DNA from: JAICYJ01 sp963737445
Lineage (GTDB): Bacteria; Actinomycetota; Thermoleophilia; Gaiellales; JAICJC01
Assembly: GCA_963737445.1 (NCBI GenBank)
Contig: CAVTSO010000006.1
Coordinates: forward strand, 1-64,000
DNA length: 64,000 bases
Direction: 5' to 3'
This document shows, piece after piece, positions 1 through 8,947 of the stretch (the stretch's first letter is position 1; each line of letters begins with the position of its first letter). The translations under genes were made by a program, and so were the position numbers. The notes below the pieces were generated by a model. The model did no database searches, was not told where the DNA came from, and saw only the letters and a list, made by a program, of their open reading frames with translations.

Positions 1-2
1 GT

Positions 3-701
3 GCGGCGGTGGTCGGGCGGGGCGGGGTGGGCGCGCTCTCGATCCTGGCCGCCTGCGAGCCCGGCGGCATCACCCGGGTGCCGCGGATGTACATGAAGAA
101 GATGGCCGTCGGGCCGGTCGCGAAGGGCCGGATCGACCTGCGCCAGGGCGTGACCGAGAACCTGCAGGCGATCGCCGAGGCGTTCGGGCGCCAGGTGGGG
201 GACATCACCGCGGTGGTGCTCGACCGGCCCCGGCACGACGACCTGATCGCCGAGATCCGCGAGGCCGGCGCGCGCATCAAGGTGATCGCCGACGGCGACA
301 TCACGGCCACGATCGACGCCGCCATCCGCGGCACCAACGACCACCTGGCGGTGGGCATCGGCGGCTCGTTCGAGGGCATCATCTCGGCGGCCGCGCTGCA
401 CTGCCTGGGCGGCGAGATCCAGGGCCAGCTGTGGCCGATGAGCCGCACCGAGATCCGGCAGGCCGGTGAGTACGGCATCGACGACATCAACCAGATCTTC
501 GGCATCGACGACCTGGTCAGAGGCCACCAGATGGTGGTCGGCACGGGCATCTCGAACGGCGACCTGCTGCGCGGCGTGCGCTACTTCGCGGAGGGCGCCC
601 GCACGCAGTCGATCGTGCTGTGCTCGCGCTGCAACCGCGTCCGCTTCATCGATTCGATCCACCTGTTCTCGAAGACCCGGCATGAGGAGATTCGCCTGTG
701 A
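3..701 (+). CDS. glpX: Class II fructose-1,6-bisphosphatase, 3' part
   Basis: Hydrolyses fructose-1,6-bisphosphate in gluconeogenesis. The frame is open from the window edge, so the N-terminal part lies outside. The visible 230 residues hold the GlpX signature VLDRPRHDDLIAEIREAGAR, the following DGD, and the GIGGSFEGIISAAALHCLGG block with QGQLWP, all characteristic of the class II family. Its stop overlaps the GTG start of the next gene by 4 bases, so it is the first visible gene of a short operon. Family assignment is secure; the missing N-terminus cannot be judged. Confidence 0.92.
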   Translation, partial: AAVVGRGGVGALSILAACEPGGITRVPRMYMKKMAVGPVAKGRIDLRQGVTENLQAIAEAFGRQVGDITAVVLDRPRHDDLIAEIREAGARIKVIADGDITATIDAAIRGTNDHLAVGIGGSFEGIISAAALHCLGGEIQGQLWPMSRTEIRQAGEYGIDDINQIFGIDDLVRGHQMVVGTGISNGDLLRGVRYFAEGARTQSIVLCSRCNRVRFIDSIHLFSKTRHEEIRL

Positions 702-1525
702 CGGCTGAGCCACAGCTGTTCGAGCTGCACGAGCTGGCACGCGAGCGCGGGATCGACGGCTACAGGCTGTTGTCGAAGGCGGAGCTGATGGAGGCGGTCG
801 GCGACCTGCCCCCGCCGGGGCCGACGGTGGTCGAGACGGCGGCCGTGCGGGACGGGCTGGCGGTGCTGACGCTGCGCGGCCAGGGCGGCGACAACGCGCT
901 GGCGCTGGAGACGCTGGAGCAGCTGGCCGGCGAGGTGGAGCGGTTCGCGGCCGACGAGTCGGTGCGGATGATCGCGATCACCGGCTCCGGCAGCCGCATC
1001 TTCTGCTCGGGGGCGGATCTTGAGCGGGTGCGCGAGCTGCCCGGCAAGGAGGTCACCGAGCGGGGCAGCCGCGCGTGTGACCGGATCGCGGCGGCCGGTG
1101 TCCCGACGGTGGCGCTGATGAACGGGCACGCGGTGGGCGGTGGCATCGACCTGGCGCTGGCCTGTGACTGGCGGATCGCGGCGCAGGGGGCGAAGCTGCG
1201 GTTCATCCACAACGAGCTCGGCTACTGCCCTCCGTGGGGTGGGGCGCAGCGGCTGTCGCGGCTGCTGGGAGCGGGGGTGGCGCTGCGGCTGTTCGCGACG
1301 TGCGACCTGCTGTCGGCGGACGAGGCGCGGACGACCGGGCTGGTGGACGCGGTGCTGCCGCGCGAGAAGCTGCTTGGTCGGGCCGAGAGCATGGCCGGGA
1401 AGGTGGCGCGGGCGGGGCGCGAGGCGGTGTCTGCGACGAAGGCGCTGCTGGGCGAGACGGCGGCGACGGGGCACGAGGCGGCGTTCGCTGCGCTGTGGGA
1501 CGCGAACGCTACGATGCAGGCATGA
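698..1525 (+). CDS. Enoyl-CoA hydratase/isomerase family protein with Rho-N-like N-terminus
   Basis: A 275-residue crotonase-fold protein. Residues about 5-32 (LHELARERGIDGYRLLSKAEL) look like the Rho N-terminal/SAP-type helical domain. The crotonase domain follows, with the oxyanion-hole region SRIFCSGADLERV and the GHAVGGGIDLALACDWRIA block. The GTG start overlaps the glpX stop (GTGA) and the stop overlaps the next start (ATGA), so it is co-transcribed. Substrate is unknown; an acyl-CoA is likely from the family. The small nucleic-acid-binding-type domain on a crotonase is the odd feature. Confidence 0.85.
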   Translation: MTAEPQLFELHELARERGIDGYRLLSKAELMEAVGDLPPPGPTVVETAAVRDGLAVLTLRGQGGDNALALETLEQLAGEVERFAADESVRMIAITGSGSRIFCSGADLERVRELPGKEVTERGSRACDRIAAAGVPTVALMNGHAVGGGIDLALACDWRIAAQGAKLRFIHNELGYCPPWGGAQRLSRLLGAGVALRLFATCDLLSADEARTTGLVDAVLPREKLLGRAESMAGKVARAGREAVSATKALLGETAATGHEAAFAALWDANATMQA

Positions 1526-1821
1526 GCATCACTGAGGAGCAGGTGTTCGACGCGCTGCGGGTGGTCGAGGACCCGGAATTGGGGATGGACGTGGTCGACC
1601 TCGGCCTGGTCTACGACGTGCGGGTGGAGGAGGATAAGGTCACCGTCACCTACTCGCTGACGTCGATGGGCTGCCCTGCCGGCGCGATGATCCAGGAGCA
1701 GATGCGCGACGTGGTCTCGTCTCTGGAGGGCGTTGGCGAGGTCGTCACCGACCTGACCTGGACGCCGCCGTGGTCGCCCGAGATGATGTCGGACGACGCG
1801 AAGTTCGTGCTCGGCTTCTAG
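1522..1821 (+). CDS. MIP18/DUF59 family protein (SufT/PaaD-like)
   Basis: A 99-residue protein with the DUF59 pattern: VEDPELGMDVVDLGLVYDV near the start, TSMGCPAGAMIQEQ holding the conserved cysteine, and WTPPWSPEMMSDDAK at the end. Members assist iron-sulphur cluster maturation or act in PaaD-type complexes. The ATG is chosen because it overlaps the preceding stop (ATGA); the longer upstream reading frame is a shadow of the hydratase gene. The stop shares a CTAG with the convergent ParB-like gene. Confidence 0.88.
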   Translation: MSITEEQVFDALRVVEDPELGMDVVDLGLVYDVRVEEDKVTVTYSLTSMGCPAGAMIQEQMRDVVSSLEGVGEVVTDLTWTPPWSPEMMSDDAKFVLGF

Positions 1822-2234
1822 GCCACCACCGGCCTCAGCGGCTCGCCGTCGGCGTCGACCAGTAGCAGGGCATCGAGCGCGGGGAGACCCGCCGCCACCG
1901 CGGCCGAGAGCCTGTGGTAGCCGTCGAGCACCTCGGGCGTCTCGCGCCCGGCGCGTTGCTCGGGCAGGTAGACGATCACCGGCGGCAGGCGGTGCCCGGC
2001 CCGGTACTCCTCCGCCAGCTTCCGGGCCTCCCGGTAGTGCTCCGCGCCACCCTCGCCGAGCAGGTATGCCTCAGGGGCGACCGCGCTGGTATGCAGGGCA
2101 GCGGTCTCGACGGTCAGCGGCAGGAACCAGCAGTCACCGGGCGCGCGGCGGAACATCCCGCGCAGATCGGCCTCCAGCGTCGCATCGCCGACCACCTCCA
2201 ACTCGTCGTAACGAAGCAGCCGCTGACCGGTCAC
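1818..2234 (-). CDS. Small ParB/Srx-fold-like protein
   Basis: A 138-residue soluble protein. The C-terminal half has the ParB-type core LPPVIVYLPE followed by LDGYHRLSAAVAAG, resembling the DGxHRxxA motif of ParB/sulfiredoxin-fold proteins. The GTG start overlaps the stop of the formate/nitrite channel gene (GTGA), so the two are translationally coupled. A much longer reading frame runs upstream in this frame but only as a shadow of the channel gene. Catalytic activity and partner are unknown; a role connected to the channel is only suggested by position. Confidence 0.7.
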   Translation of the reverse strand: MTGQRLLRYDELEVVGDATLEADLRGMFRRAPGDCWFLPLTVETAALHTSAVAPEAYLLGEGGAEHYREARKLAEEYRAGHRLPPVIVYLPEQRAGRETPEVLDGYHRLSAAVAAGLPALDALLLVDADGEPLRPVVA

Positions 2235-3103
2235 GTGGTTGCCGGGGGTTCTGGACGGTCTCGCAAGTAGATGAACCAGTAGACGAGTCCCACCATCAGC
2301 GCACCACCGATGATGTTGCCGATCGTGACTGGGATCAGGTTGACGGTCACGAACCGCTCCCATGTGAGACCGGATAGGTCGGGGACGCCCTGCTGTTGCG
2401 ATACGAAGCTGGAATCGCTCTTGATCAGCAGTCCCATCGGGATGAAGAACATGTTGGCGACGCTGTGCTCGAATCCGGCGGCGACGAAGGCAGCGATGGG
2501 CGGGACGATGCAGAGGACCTTGTCGGCGGTGGTGCGGGCGCTGTAGCAGAGCCAGACGGCGAGGCAGACGAGCGCGTTGCAGAGAGCCCCGAGCGCGATC
2601 GCCTGCACGAAGCCGAGGTTGGTCTTGGCGGCGGCGATCGTGAGTGCCTGCACACCCACCGCGCCGTTCCCGAACTCGTACTGCCGGCTTGCAAAGAGCA
2701 CGCCGGCCGTTGCCAGGGCGCCGACCAGGTTGCCGAGGTAGACGATCGTCCAGTTGCGCAGCAACCGGCGAGTCGACACGCGGCGGCCGGCCCACGCCAT
2801 GACGATCAGGTTGTTGCCTGTGAACAGCTCGGCGCCGGCGACTACCACCAGGATCAGGCCGAGCGAGAAGGCGAGGCCGCCGAGCAGCCGCGAGACGCCG
2901 AAGGCGAGTCCGGAACCGCCGGCGGTGACGGTCGTCGCGAATATCGCCCCCAGCGCGATGAACGCTCCGGCAAGCACCGCCAGAGCGAAGGTGTTCGCCA
3001 CCGACATGCCGGCCTTGGCCACGCCGACCTGCTCGGCCTTGCCGGCCATCTCCGGTGGCGGCAGGGCATCTAGCGACGTGGTTGTGAGAAGGGAGTTGGT
3101 CAT
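2231..3103 (-). CDS. Formate/nitrite transporter family channel
   Basis: A 290-residue membrane protein with about six hydrophobic segments: AFIALGAIFATTV, LGLILVVVAGAELFTGNNLIV, WTIVYLGNLVGALATAGVLF, ALCNALVCLAVWLCYSA and FVTVNLIPVTIGNIIGGALM. AELFTGNN and the NLIPVTIGNIIGG repeat are typical of the FNT family of pentameric anion channels (formate, nitrite or hydrosulphide). The ATG at 3103 is chosen because the residues before it are unlike the family. It leads a two-gene operon with the ParB-like protein. The transported ion cannot be told. Confidence 0.9.
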   Translation of the reverse strand: MTNSLLTTTSLDALPPPEMAGKAEQVGVAKAGMSVANTFALAVLAGAFIALGAIFATTVTAGGSGLAFGVSRLLGGLAFSLGLILVVVAGAELFTGNNLIVMAWAGRRVSTRRLLRNWTIVYLGNLVGALATAGVLFASRQYEFGNGAVGVQALTIAAAKTNLGFVQAIALGALCNALVCLAVWLCYSARTTADKVLCIVPPIAAFVAAGFEHSVANMFFIPMGLLIKSDSSFVSQQQGVPDLSGLTWERFVTVNLIPVTIGNIIGGALMVGLVYWFIYLRDRPEPPATT

Positions 3104-3129
3104 CGAAGCTCTGATGCGACACTCGCAGC

Positions 3130-3575
3130 GTGGGCAAGCCTGCGGCATCCGGGAATAGACGGATTCGCGCGCGGCCTTTCCTCATCGCGAGCGCCCATAC
3201 CGCCGAGAGGCGGCCTGCAGCAGAGCCGGAGACACTCCCCAGCAGCGCGGCAGGCAGCAGCAGGCCGGCCACGATGTTCATGCTGTTCGAGTTGAACGCC
3301 TCTGACAACGGCCGAGCTGCGGTTCACGCCAGGCGAAGATCGACCACGTTGGAGCCGAGCACCACGCCCATCCCGATGTCATCGTGCTTGCTCAGCACGG
3401 CCGCCGCGGCGGTTGAGATCTCCGGTGCGTCCGCTCCCAGCGCGGTGAGCATGCCGATCACGGCGTCGGTCAGCCCCAGCCGCACCCCGATCCGGTCGAG
3501 TGCGCGCGCAAGCACCAAGCTGGAGCCGAGGCTAGCGGCCAGACAGACGAGAAAGAGGGAGGCGGCAAGTGGCAT
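3130..3575 (-). pseudogene. Remnant of a sodium/calcium exchanger-type membrane protein
   Basis: The first 84 codons (start at 3575) encode a membrane N-terminus and an alpha-repeat-like ALGADAPEISTAAAAVLSKH ending in GSNVVDL. An in-frame TGA at 3324-3326 follows. In the same frame beyond the stop comes SEAFNSNSMNIVAGLLLPAA, which resembles the second alpha-repeat of the CaCA exchanger superfamily. The region between the two repeats is missing, so this looks like an internal deletion plus nonsense change, not a single sequencing slip. Confidence 0.6.
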
Positions 3576-3732
3576 GGAGCGATGCTGGTTCGCCGGCGCG
3601 GGATGCGCCGTCCAGAGGCCGTGCTGGTGATCACGTCGTACCCGGCCTTCGCGGCCGTGCTGATCCATGTCGGGTAATGCGAGAGGTGCCGCTCAGGAAC
3701 CGGATTGCTGCGCCGCCCGTCTGACAGGACAC

Positions 3733-4167
3733 ATGCGACTACAGCCACTCGCACCGATGCTCGCGCTCGCGGCGCTCGCGACCGCCGGCTGCGGTCAGAT
3801 GGCCGGGTCGGGATCCGGCACGCAGCCGGAACCGGTGTCGACCATCTCCGGCCGCGTCGTCACGTTCCAGTCGGGCGACCGCCACCTGATCGCGCCGCTG
3901 CCGCACGTCAAGGTGCGCGCGTTCACGAGGGCCTTCCCGCTGGGCCCGGTGATGGCCGATCCGCCGCTCCCGGTCGCGACGGCGATCACCGGTGCCGACG
4001 GCCGGTTTACGCTGTCGGGGCTGCATCCGCGCCGCTACTTCCTGGTCACCGGCACGACCGGGCGCTGGGTGTCGCTGCCGGCATCCGGCAGGCCGCCGGT
4101 AACGCTTCGGATCTGTCAGGACTGCATGGTGCCGCTGGCGCAGTCGGTCGGGCCCGACGGTGGCTAG
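3733..4167 (+). CDS. Lipoprotein with a carboxypeptidase-regulatory-like beta domain
   Basis: A 144-residue exported protein. The N-terminus MRLQPLAPMLALAALATAGC is a lipoprotein signal with its lipobox cysteine. The body (VSTISGRVVTFQSGDRH ... ADGRFTLSGLHPRRYFLV) fits the prealbumin-like carboxypeptidase regulatory fold (SGxV...dGxFxlxgLxPGxY). ATG 3733 is picked because it begins the signal peptide. The stop shares a CTAG with bioY on the other strand. Function unknown; probably a surface binding domain. Confidence 0.7.
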   Translation: MRLQPLAPMLALAALATAGCGQMAGSGSGTQPEPVSTISGRVVTFQSGDRHLIAPLPHVKVRAFTRAFPLGPVMADPPLPVATAITGADGRFTLSGLHPRRYFLVTGTTGRWVSLPASGRPPVTLRICQDCMVPLAQSVGPDGG

Positions 4168-4748
4168 GGGCGATCCGGGAACCGGATGCGGTCGAACAGC
4201 CTGCCCCACGGGGCGCGCGGATCGAGGATGGCGGCGTCGGCAGCGATCTTCAGCAGGTCGCCGACGATGAACACCGTCAGCCCGTAGTGGATCGTCCATC
4301 CCCAGTCGAACGGCACCGAGTGCTTCAGCCAGATCAGGCCGGGCACGTACACGACCACGCTCCCCAGCAGCATCGCCGGCACGGTCGCCACCCAGCGGGA
4401 CCCGTTCATCTCCCGCAGCCTGCCGACCACGTATCCGGCCGCGATGAAGCCGACCAGGTAGCCGCCGGAGGCGCCGGTGACCTCGCTCCAGCCCTGCGCG
4501 CCACCCGCGTAGAACGGCAGAAACAGGCCCATCCCGACGTACAGCAGCATCGCGGCCAGGCCGCGGCGGCTGCCGAGGTAGGCCGACCCTCCCAGCACCG
4601 CCATCGTCTGCAGCGTCTGGGGCACCGGCGTGCCGGGCAACGTGATCGAGATCTGGGCCGCCAGCGCCGTCAGCAGCGCCACGGAGACGACCGCCACCGT
4701 GCTGACGAGCACGTCGGTGCGGGGGACGGTGACGGTACGTGACTGCAT
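4164..4748 (-). CDS. bioY: Biotin transporter S-component BioY
   Basis: A 194-residue integral membrane protein that binds biotin for an ECF-type transporter. The family pattern is clear: QISITLPGTPVPQTLQTMAV, LGSRRGLAAMLLYVGMGLFL, GASGGYLVGFIAAGYVVG and a late TVFIVGDLLKIAADAAI. No energising EcfT/EcfA genes are beside it, so it either shares a distant module or works alone. ATG 4748 gives the usual BioY length. It diverges from queG with only 40 bases between starts. Confidence 0.93.
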   Translation of the reverse strand: MQSRTVTVPRTDVLVSTVAVVSVALLTALAAQISITLPGTPVPQTLQTMAVLGGSAYLGSRRGLAAMLLYVGMGLFLPFYAGGAQGWSEVTGASGGYLVGFIAAGYVVGRLREMNGSRWVATVPAMLLGSVVVYVPGLIWLKHSVPFDWGWTIHYGLTVFIVGDLLKIAADAAILDPRAPWGRLFDRIRFPDRP

Positions 4749-4788
4749 GGAAGGATCCTTTGAGAGGTTGCGGGCTACCCTGAGCCCC

Positions 4789-5757
4789 GTGAACACGGCC
4801 GAGCTTACCCGAGCGCTGGTCGAGCGAGCGCTGGCATCCGGCATCGCAGCCTGCGGCGTCTGCCGGGCCGAGCCCTACACCGCCACCGAGCGCGCGATCG
4901 AGGAGCGCTCGGCGCGCGGCTACTTCGCCGACATGGGTTTCACGATGCGCCGGCCCGACATCTCGTGCCACCCCGAGTCGGCGCTGCGCAACGCGCGCTC
5001 GGTGGTGGTCGCGGCCCACAGCTACGCCCGGCCGGAGCCGTCGAAGCCGGACGACCGCCCGCGCGGCCGCATGCCCCGCTACGCCCGTCGCGACGAGTAC
5101 TCGCTGCTGCGCGATCGCCTGCGAGACCTGGGCTGCTGGATGCAGGAGCACTCGCCGGGCGGCCGCTACGTCGTGCACGTCGACAGCAACGCGCACGTCG
5201 ACCGTGAGGCCGCGGTACGTGCCGGCATCGCTGTTTACGGCAAGAACACGCTCGCCATCACCCGCCGTCACGGCTCGTGGGTGGTGCTGGGCGTGCTGAT
5301 CACCGACGTCGAGCTGGAGCCGACCAGCGCCGCCCCCGAGCAGCCGGCCTGGGACGCGTGCGGGGAGTGCCGCGCCTGCATCGATGCCTGCCCGACCGAC
5401 GCCATCGTGGAGGCCGGCGTGCTGGATGCGCGCAGCTGCCTGTCGTATCTGTCCCAGTCACGGCTGCCGCAGCTGCCGTTCGCCGAGGCGTTCGAGGACC
5501 GGGTCTACGGCTGCGACATCTGCCAGGACGTGTGCCCCTGGAACCGCGGCGCCGAGCGCCGTGCCGAGGCGCTGCCGTCCGATCCCGTGGACGACGTGTT
5601 CCCGCCGCTGGCCGAGTGGCTGGAGGAGTCGCCCGAGCGGCTGGCGGATCGGTACCGCCGGCTCTACATCCCCGACAACGACGGCCGCCACCTGCAGCGC
5701 AACGCGCGCGCGGCGTTGGCGAACGTCGAGCTCACCCCCGGGTCGGGGCCGTGCTGA
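4789..5757 (+). CDS. queG: Epoxyqueuosine reductase QueG
   Basis: A 322-residue cobalamin and iron-sulphur enzyme performing the last step of queuosine synthesis in tRNA. N-terminal half: HPESALRNARSVVVAAHSYA and HVDSNAHVDREAAVRAGI. C-terminal half: two 4Fe-4S cysteine sets, CGECRACIDACPTDAI and CDICQDVCPWN. GTG 4789 is taken because the family begins about here; a TACCCT box sits 8 bases upstream, as in leaderless actinobacterial transcripts. The 3' end overlaps the convergent pafBC by 26 bases. Other queuosine genes are not in the window. Confidence 0.94.
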   Translation: MNTAELTRALVERALASGIAACGVCRAEPYTATERAIEERSARGYFADMGFTMRRPDISCHPESALRNARSVVVAAHSYARPEPSKPDDRPRGRMPRYARRDEYSLLRDRLRDLGCWMQEHSPGGRYVVHVDSNAHVDREAAVRAGIAVYGKNTLAITRRHGSWVVLGVLITDVELEPTSAAPEQPAWDACGECRACIDACPTDAIVEAGVLDARSCLSYLSQSRLPQLPFAEAFEDRVYGCDICQDVCPWNRGAERRAEALPSDPVDDVFPPLAEWLEESPERLADRYRRLYIPDNDGRHLQRNARAALANVELTPGSGPC

Positions 5758-7790
5758 GCACCCGCTGGAGCCTCTGCGCGGCCTTGAGCACGCTCGCGCG
5801 CACGTGCGGTGGGTCGATCACCTCGGCGTGGCCGCGGTGCTTCAGGATCTCGGGCACCAGCCAGCGCAGCGAGCCGTAGCTGACGGCGGCCAGGGCCGAG
5901 CCGTCGGTCAGCATCGTCACGTCGCGCCGGCCCTCGCGCTCGTAGCGGGCACGCTCGGGCGCGAACAGCACGCGGGCGGTGCCCACCTCGCCGCCCAGCT
6001 CCGGGTGCAGGTCGGCCATCTCCTCGCGCGGCTCGTAGCTCTCATCAAGGAGCTCGGCGTCGCGCACGTATGAGACCTTGAACGTGCGCCGGCCGTCCCT
6101 GCTGCGGTCGTAGGCCTCGACGTACCAGCCGCGCTGGTCACGCCGCAGCAGATACGGCTCGATCACGCGCGTCGAAAACTCGTCGCTCGAGCGCGAGTGG
6201 TAGCCGATCCGCACCAGGCGCTGCTGGCGCACGCCCTCGTTGAGGGTGGTCACGGCCGACTCCTCGTCGCCGCCCTGCGGCTCCGGCGTGTCGGAGAGGG
6301 TGTACTGCCCGAACGCGCCGGCGATCTTATCGCGTACGGTCTGCAGCGAGCTGTGGGCCTCGGCTGCCAGCACCGGCGCGACCACGTCCAGCGCCCGCAA
6401 AAGCGCCTTTGCCTCCAGCGGCGACAGACGCGCCGGGCGGCGGAAGGTGTCGCCGTAGAGCTCCTTGTCGACCAGGATCGAGCCGTTCTGGGTGGAGCAG
6501 TAGACGGCGTAGCAGCCGCCGCCGAAGTTGACCAGGTTGAGCAGGTCGAGGTGCTCCTGCAGCTCCTGCTGGGACAGGTGGAAGCGGTCGCGCATGTCCG
6601 CCGATGACACGGTTGCGGAGGACTCATCGCCGCAGCGCTCGAGCAGGAACGCGAGCAGCGCCTGGAGGAGGGCGAACCGCTCCGGCGCCACCGGGCCCTG
6701 CGTGCGGGAGAGCACGCCGGGGGCATCGTCGACGGCGGCGCGGCCGCGCGACGGCTTGCCGGGCTGGCTGGGGTCGCCCGTGTGCAGCGCCACCAGGCGA
6801 TCGAGGTCGGACTGCACCATCGCGACCAGCTCGTCCGGCTCGAGCGGCTGCATGCGGCCCTCCATCAGCAGCACCGCCTGCGAGAGCGCCTCGAGGTTGG
6901 AGTACTCGGTGGTGAGGGTGGCGCTGCCATCCTCGTGCTCCTCGAGGTCGCCGTGACCGCCGTACAGCCGGTTCACCAGCCAGGTGTCGTCGGCCGACAC
7001 CGCGAGCCGCGCGACGCCGGCCGGCTCGCGCTCCAGCTGCCACGGCTTGCGGTCGCGGTAGGCGGTGACGTTGAAGTCGGCCGGGATCCGGAAGTCCCGC
7101 TCGCGCCGGGTTGCGAACTTGATCTCACCGCGCATGCGCGAGATGCGGAACGTCTTTCGTCGCCTCCGGGCCCTCCTGGCTGCAGTCGTCGCCGACCACG
7201 TACCAGACGCCGTGCAGCTCGAACAGGCCGTAGGGGTTGATGGTGCGCTCGGCGGTGGCGTTGCTGCGCGCCGTCCAGTAGGTGAAGCGGATCGTCCGCT
7301 GCTTGCTGATGGCCTGCTCCAGCTTGGCAAGCCGCTGCGAGATCTCGGGCGTGTAGACGCTGCCGAGCAGGTCGATGGTGGCCGTCTTAGGGCCGGGGTC
7401 GGCCGTGTTTGCGCGGCCCAGCGCCAGGTTCTGCAGCGCCAGGCGCAGCGGCTCGGCGTATGCGAACTGGCCCTCGAGCAGGTAGAAGCTGGTCTGCAGC
7501 GCCGCCAGTTCGGCGTCGGTGAGGTCGATCGGCGGCAGGAAGTAGTGCTCCTGGCGCAGGTTGTACAGCTCCTCGCCGGTGAACTCGTCGCGGCCGGACG
7601 TGATCGGCACCCCCAGGCCCTGCAGTTCGGAGCGATCGGCGTAGTAGCGGCGGGCGAACGCCTCGTCGCCCATGTTCGCGTAGCCCTCGACGTTGTTCTT
7701 CACATCGCGGGCTGTGACCGGTCGCTGTTCTGCCATCAGGTAGGCGACGAGCGAAAGCTGGCGGATGAGCTTGTCGGAGTCGTGGGTCAA
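5732..7790 (-). CDS. pafBC: Fused PafB-PafC WYL-domain transcriptional regulator (frameshifted)
   Basis: Two WYL regulators in tandem in one chain. First half, from a TTG start at 7790: helix-turn-helix, then WYL (TIRFTYWTARSNATAERTINPYGLFELHG). Second half: a second helix-turn-helix (SADMRDRFHLSQQELQEHLD) and WYL (VRIGYHSRSSDEFSTRVIEPYLL). PafBC is known from mycobacteria as the SOS-independent DNA-damage activator, and fused forms exist in other actinobacteria. An extra A in the run near 7157-7159 splits the frame between GDDCSQEGPEAT and KTFRISRM; removing it restores one 685-residue protein. It diverges from dinB. Confidence 0.82.
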
Positions 7791-7889
7791 AGCAGGGATT
7801 GAGTCTACCGGTGCCGCGCCACCCAGGCCGCATGGTCGGTGACGATTCTGTCCAGATATTCCGGCAGAAACCGCCGGTATGCTCGGGGA

Positions 7890-8930
7890 ATGATGGCGCA
7901 TCTCGACCTCGACGCCTTCTTTGCCGCCGTCGAGCTGCACCGCCGGCCTGAGCTACGGGGCACGCCGCTGGTGGTCGGAGGCGACCCGCGCGGACGCGGT
8001 GTCGTGTCGACCGCGAGCTACGAGGCCCGCAAGTACGGCATCCGGTCGGCGATGAGCTGCGCGGAGGCGCTGCGGCGCTGCCCACAGGCTGTGTTCGTGC
8101 CCCCGGACCACGCCGCCTACCGCGAGTGGTCGCGGCGGGTCTGGGACACCGTGCGGGCACACGCGCCCGTGGTCGAGCGGATCGGGATCGACGAGGGCTA
8201 CCTGGTGCTCGCCGAGGGCGACCCGCCGGAGCAGGCCGCGATCGTCCAGCAGGCGATCCGCGAGCAGGTGCGGCTGTCGTCCTCGCTCGGAGTCGGCGCC
8301 TGCAAGGTGGTGTGCAAGATCGCATCGGACATGAGGAAGCCGGGCGGGATCACCTACGTGCCCGACGGCGAGGAGGCGGCGTTCCTGGCCCCGCTGGAGG
8401 TGCGGCGGCTGCCGGGGGTGGGGCCGAAGAGCGAGCAGCGCCTGACGGCGCTGGGCATCGAGACGATCGGAGCGCTGGCGGCGCTTGACGACGACCGCAT
8501 GCGCGAGGCGCTGCCCGGTCGCGGCTGGCTCGAGCTGCGCGACCGCGCCCGCGGGATCGACCCGCGCCCGGTGTCATCGGAGCCGGGCGAGGCGATCTCG
8601 ATCTCGAGCGAGGAGACGTTCGAGGTCGACATCAGCGAGCGGGCGGAGCTGCACCTGCGCGTGCGCGCGATGGCCGCCCCGCTGGCCGGCTCGTTGCAGA
8701 GCAGCGGCCGCAGCGCACGCACGATCACCACCAAGCTGCGCTACCCGGACTTCTCGATCGTGACGCGGTCGCACTCGCTCGCCGTCGGCACCGACGACGC
8801 CGACCAGATCGGCGAGCTGGCCTGCATGCTGCTCGACCGCGCGCTCGAGCAGCGGCCGGGCGCGCTACGCCTGGTGGGCGTGGGCGTGTCCGGGTTCCAG
8901 GAGCACCAGCAGCTGAGCCTCGGCCTGTAG
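7890..8930 (+). CDS. dinB: Y-family DNA polymerase IV
   Basis: A 346-residue translesion polymerase. Palm residues: HLDLDAFFAAVE near the N-terminus, and IGIDEGYL holding the catalytic D-E (most family members have IDEAYL). LGVGACKVVCKIASDMRKPGGI and the helix-hairpin-helix LPGVGPKSEQRLTALGI follow. The C-terminal QLSLGL resembles a beta-clamp-binding tail. A TATGCT box 6 bases before the ATG suggests a leaderless transcript. Two adjacent ATGs (7890, 7893) are possible starts. The divergent neighbour is the damage regulator pafBC. Confidence 0.92.
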   Translation: MMAHLDLDAFFAAVELHRRPELRGTPLVVGGDPRGRGVVSTASYEARKYGIRSAMSCAEALRRCPQAVFVPPDHAAYREWSRRVWDTVRAHAPVVERIGIDEGYLVLAEGDPPEQAAIVQQAIREQVRLSSSLGVGACKVVCKIASDMRKPGGITYVPDGEEAAFLAPLEVRRLPGVGPKSEQRLTALGIETIGALAALDDDRMREALPGRGWLELRDRARGIDPRPVSSEPGEAISISSEETFEVDISERAELHLRVRAMAAPLAGSLQSSGRSARTITTKLRYPDFSIVTRSHSLAVGTDDADQIGELACMLLDRALEQRPGALRLVGVGVSGFQEHQQLSLGL

Positions 8931-8947
8931 GGCCGGACCCAGCGCCG

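Noticed and set aside
3324..3326. In-frame TGA in the exchanger remnant read as selenocysteine
   Set aside because: The context lacks any active-site cysteine position, the protein is also missing its middle, and no SECIS-like hairpin was apparent after the TGA.
7791..7889. LexA (SOS) box upstream of dinB
   Set aside because: No CGAAC-N4-GTTCG-type palindrome is present in the interval.
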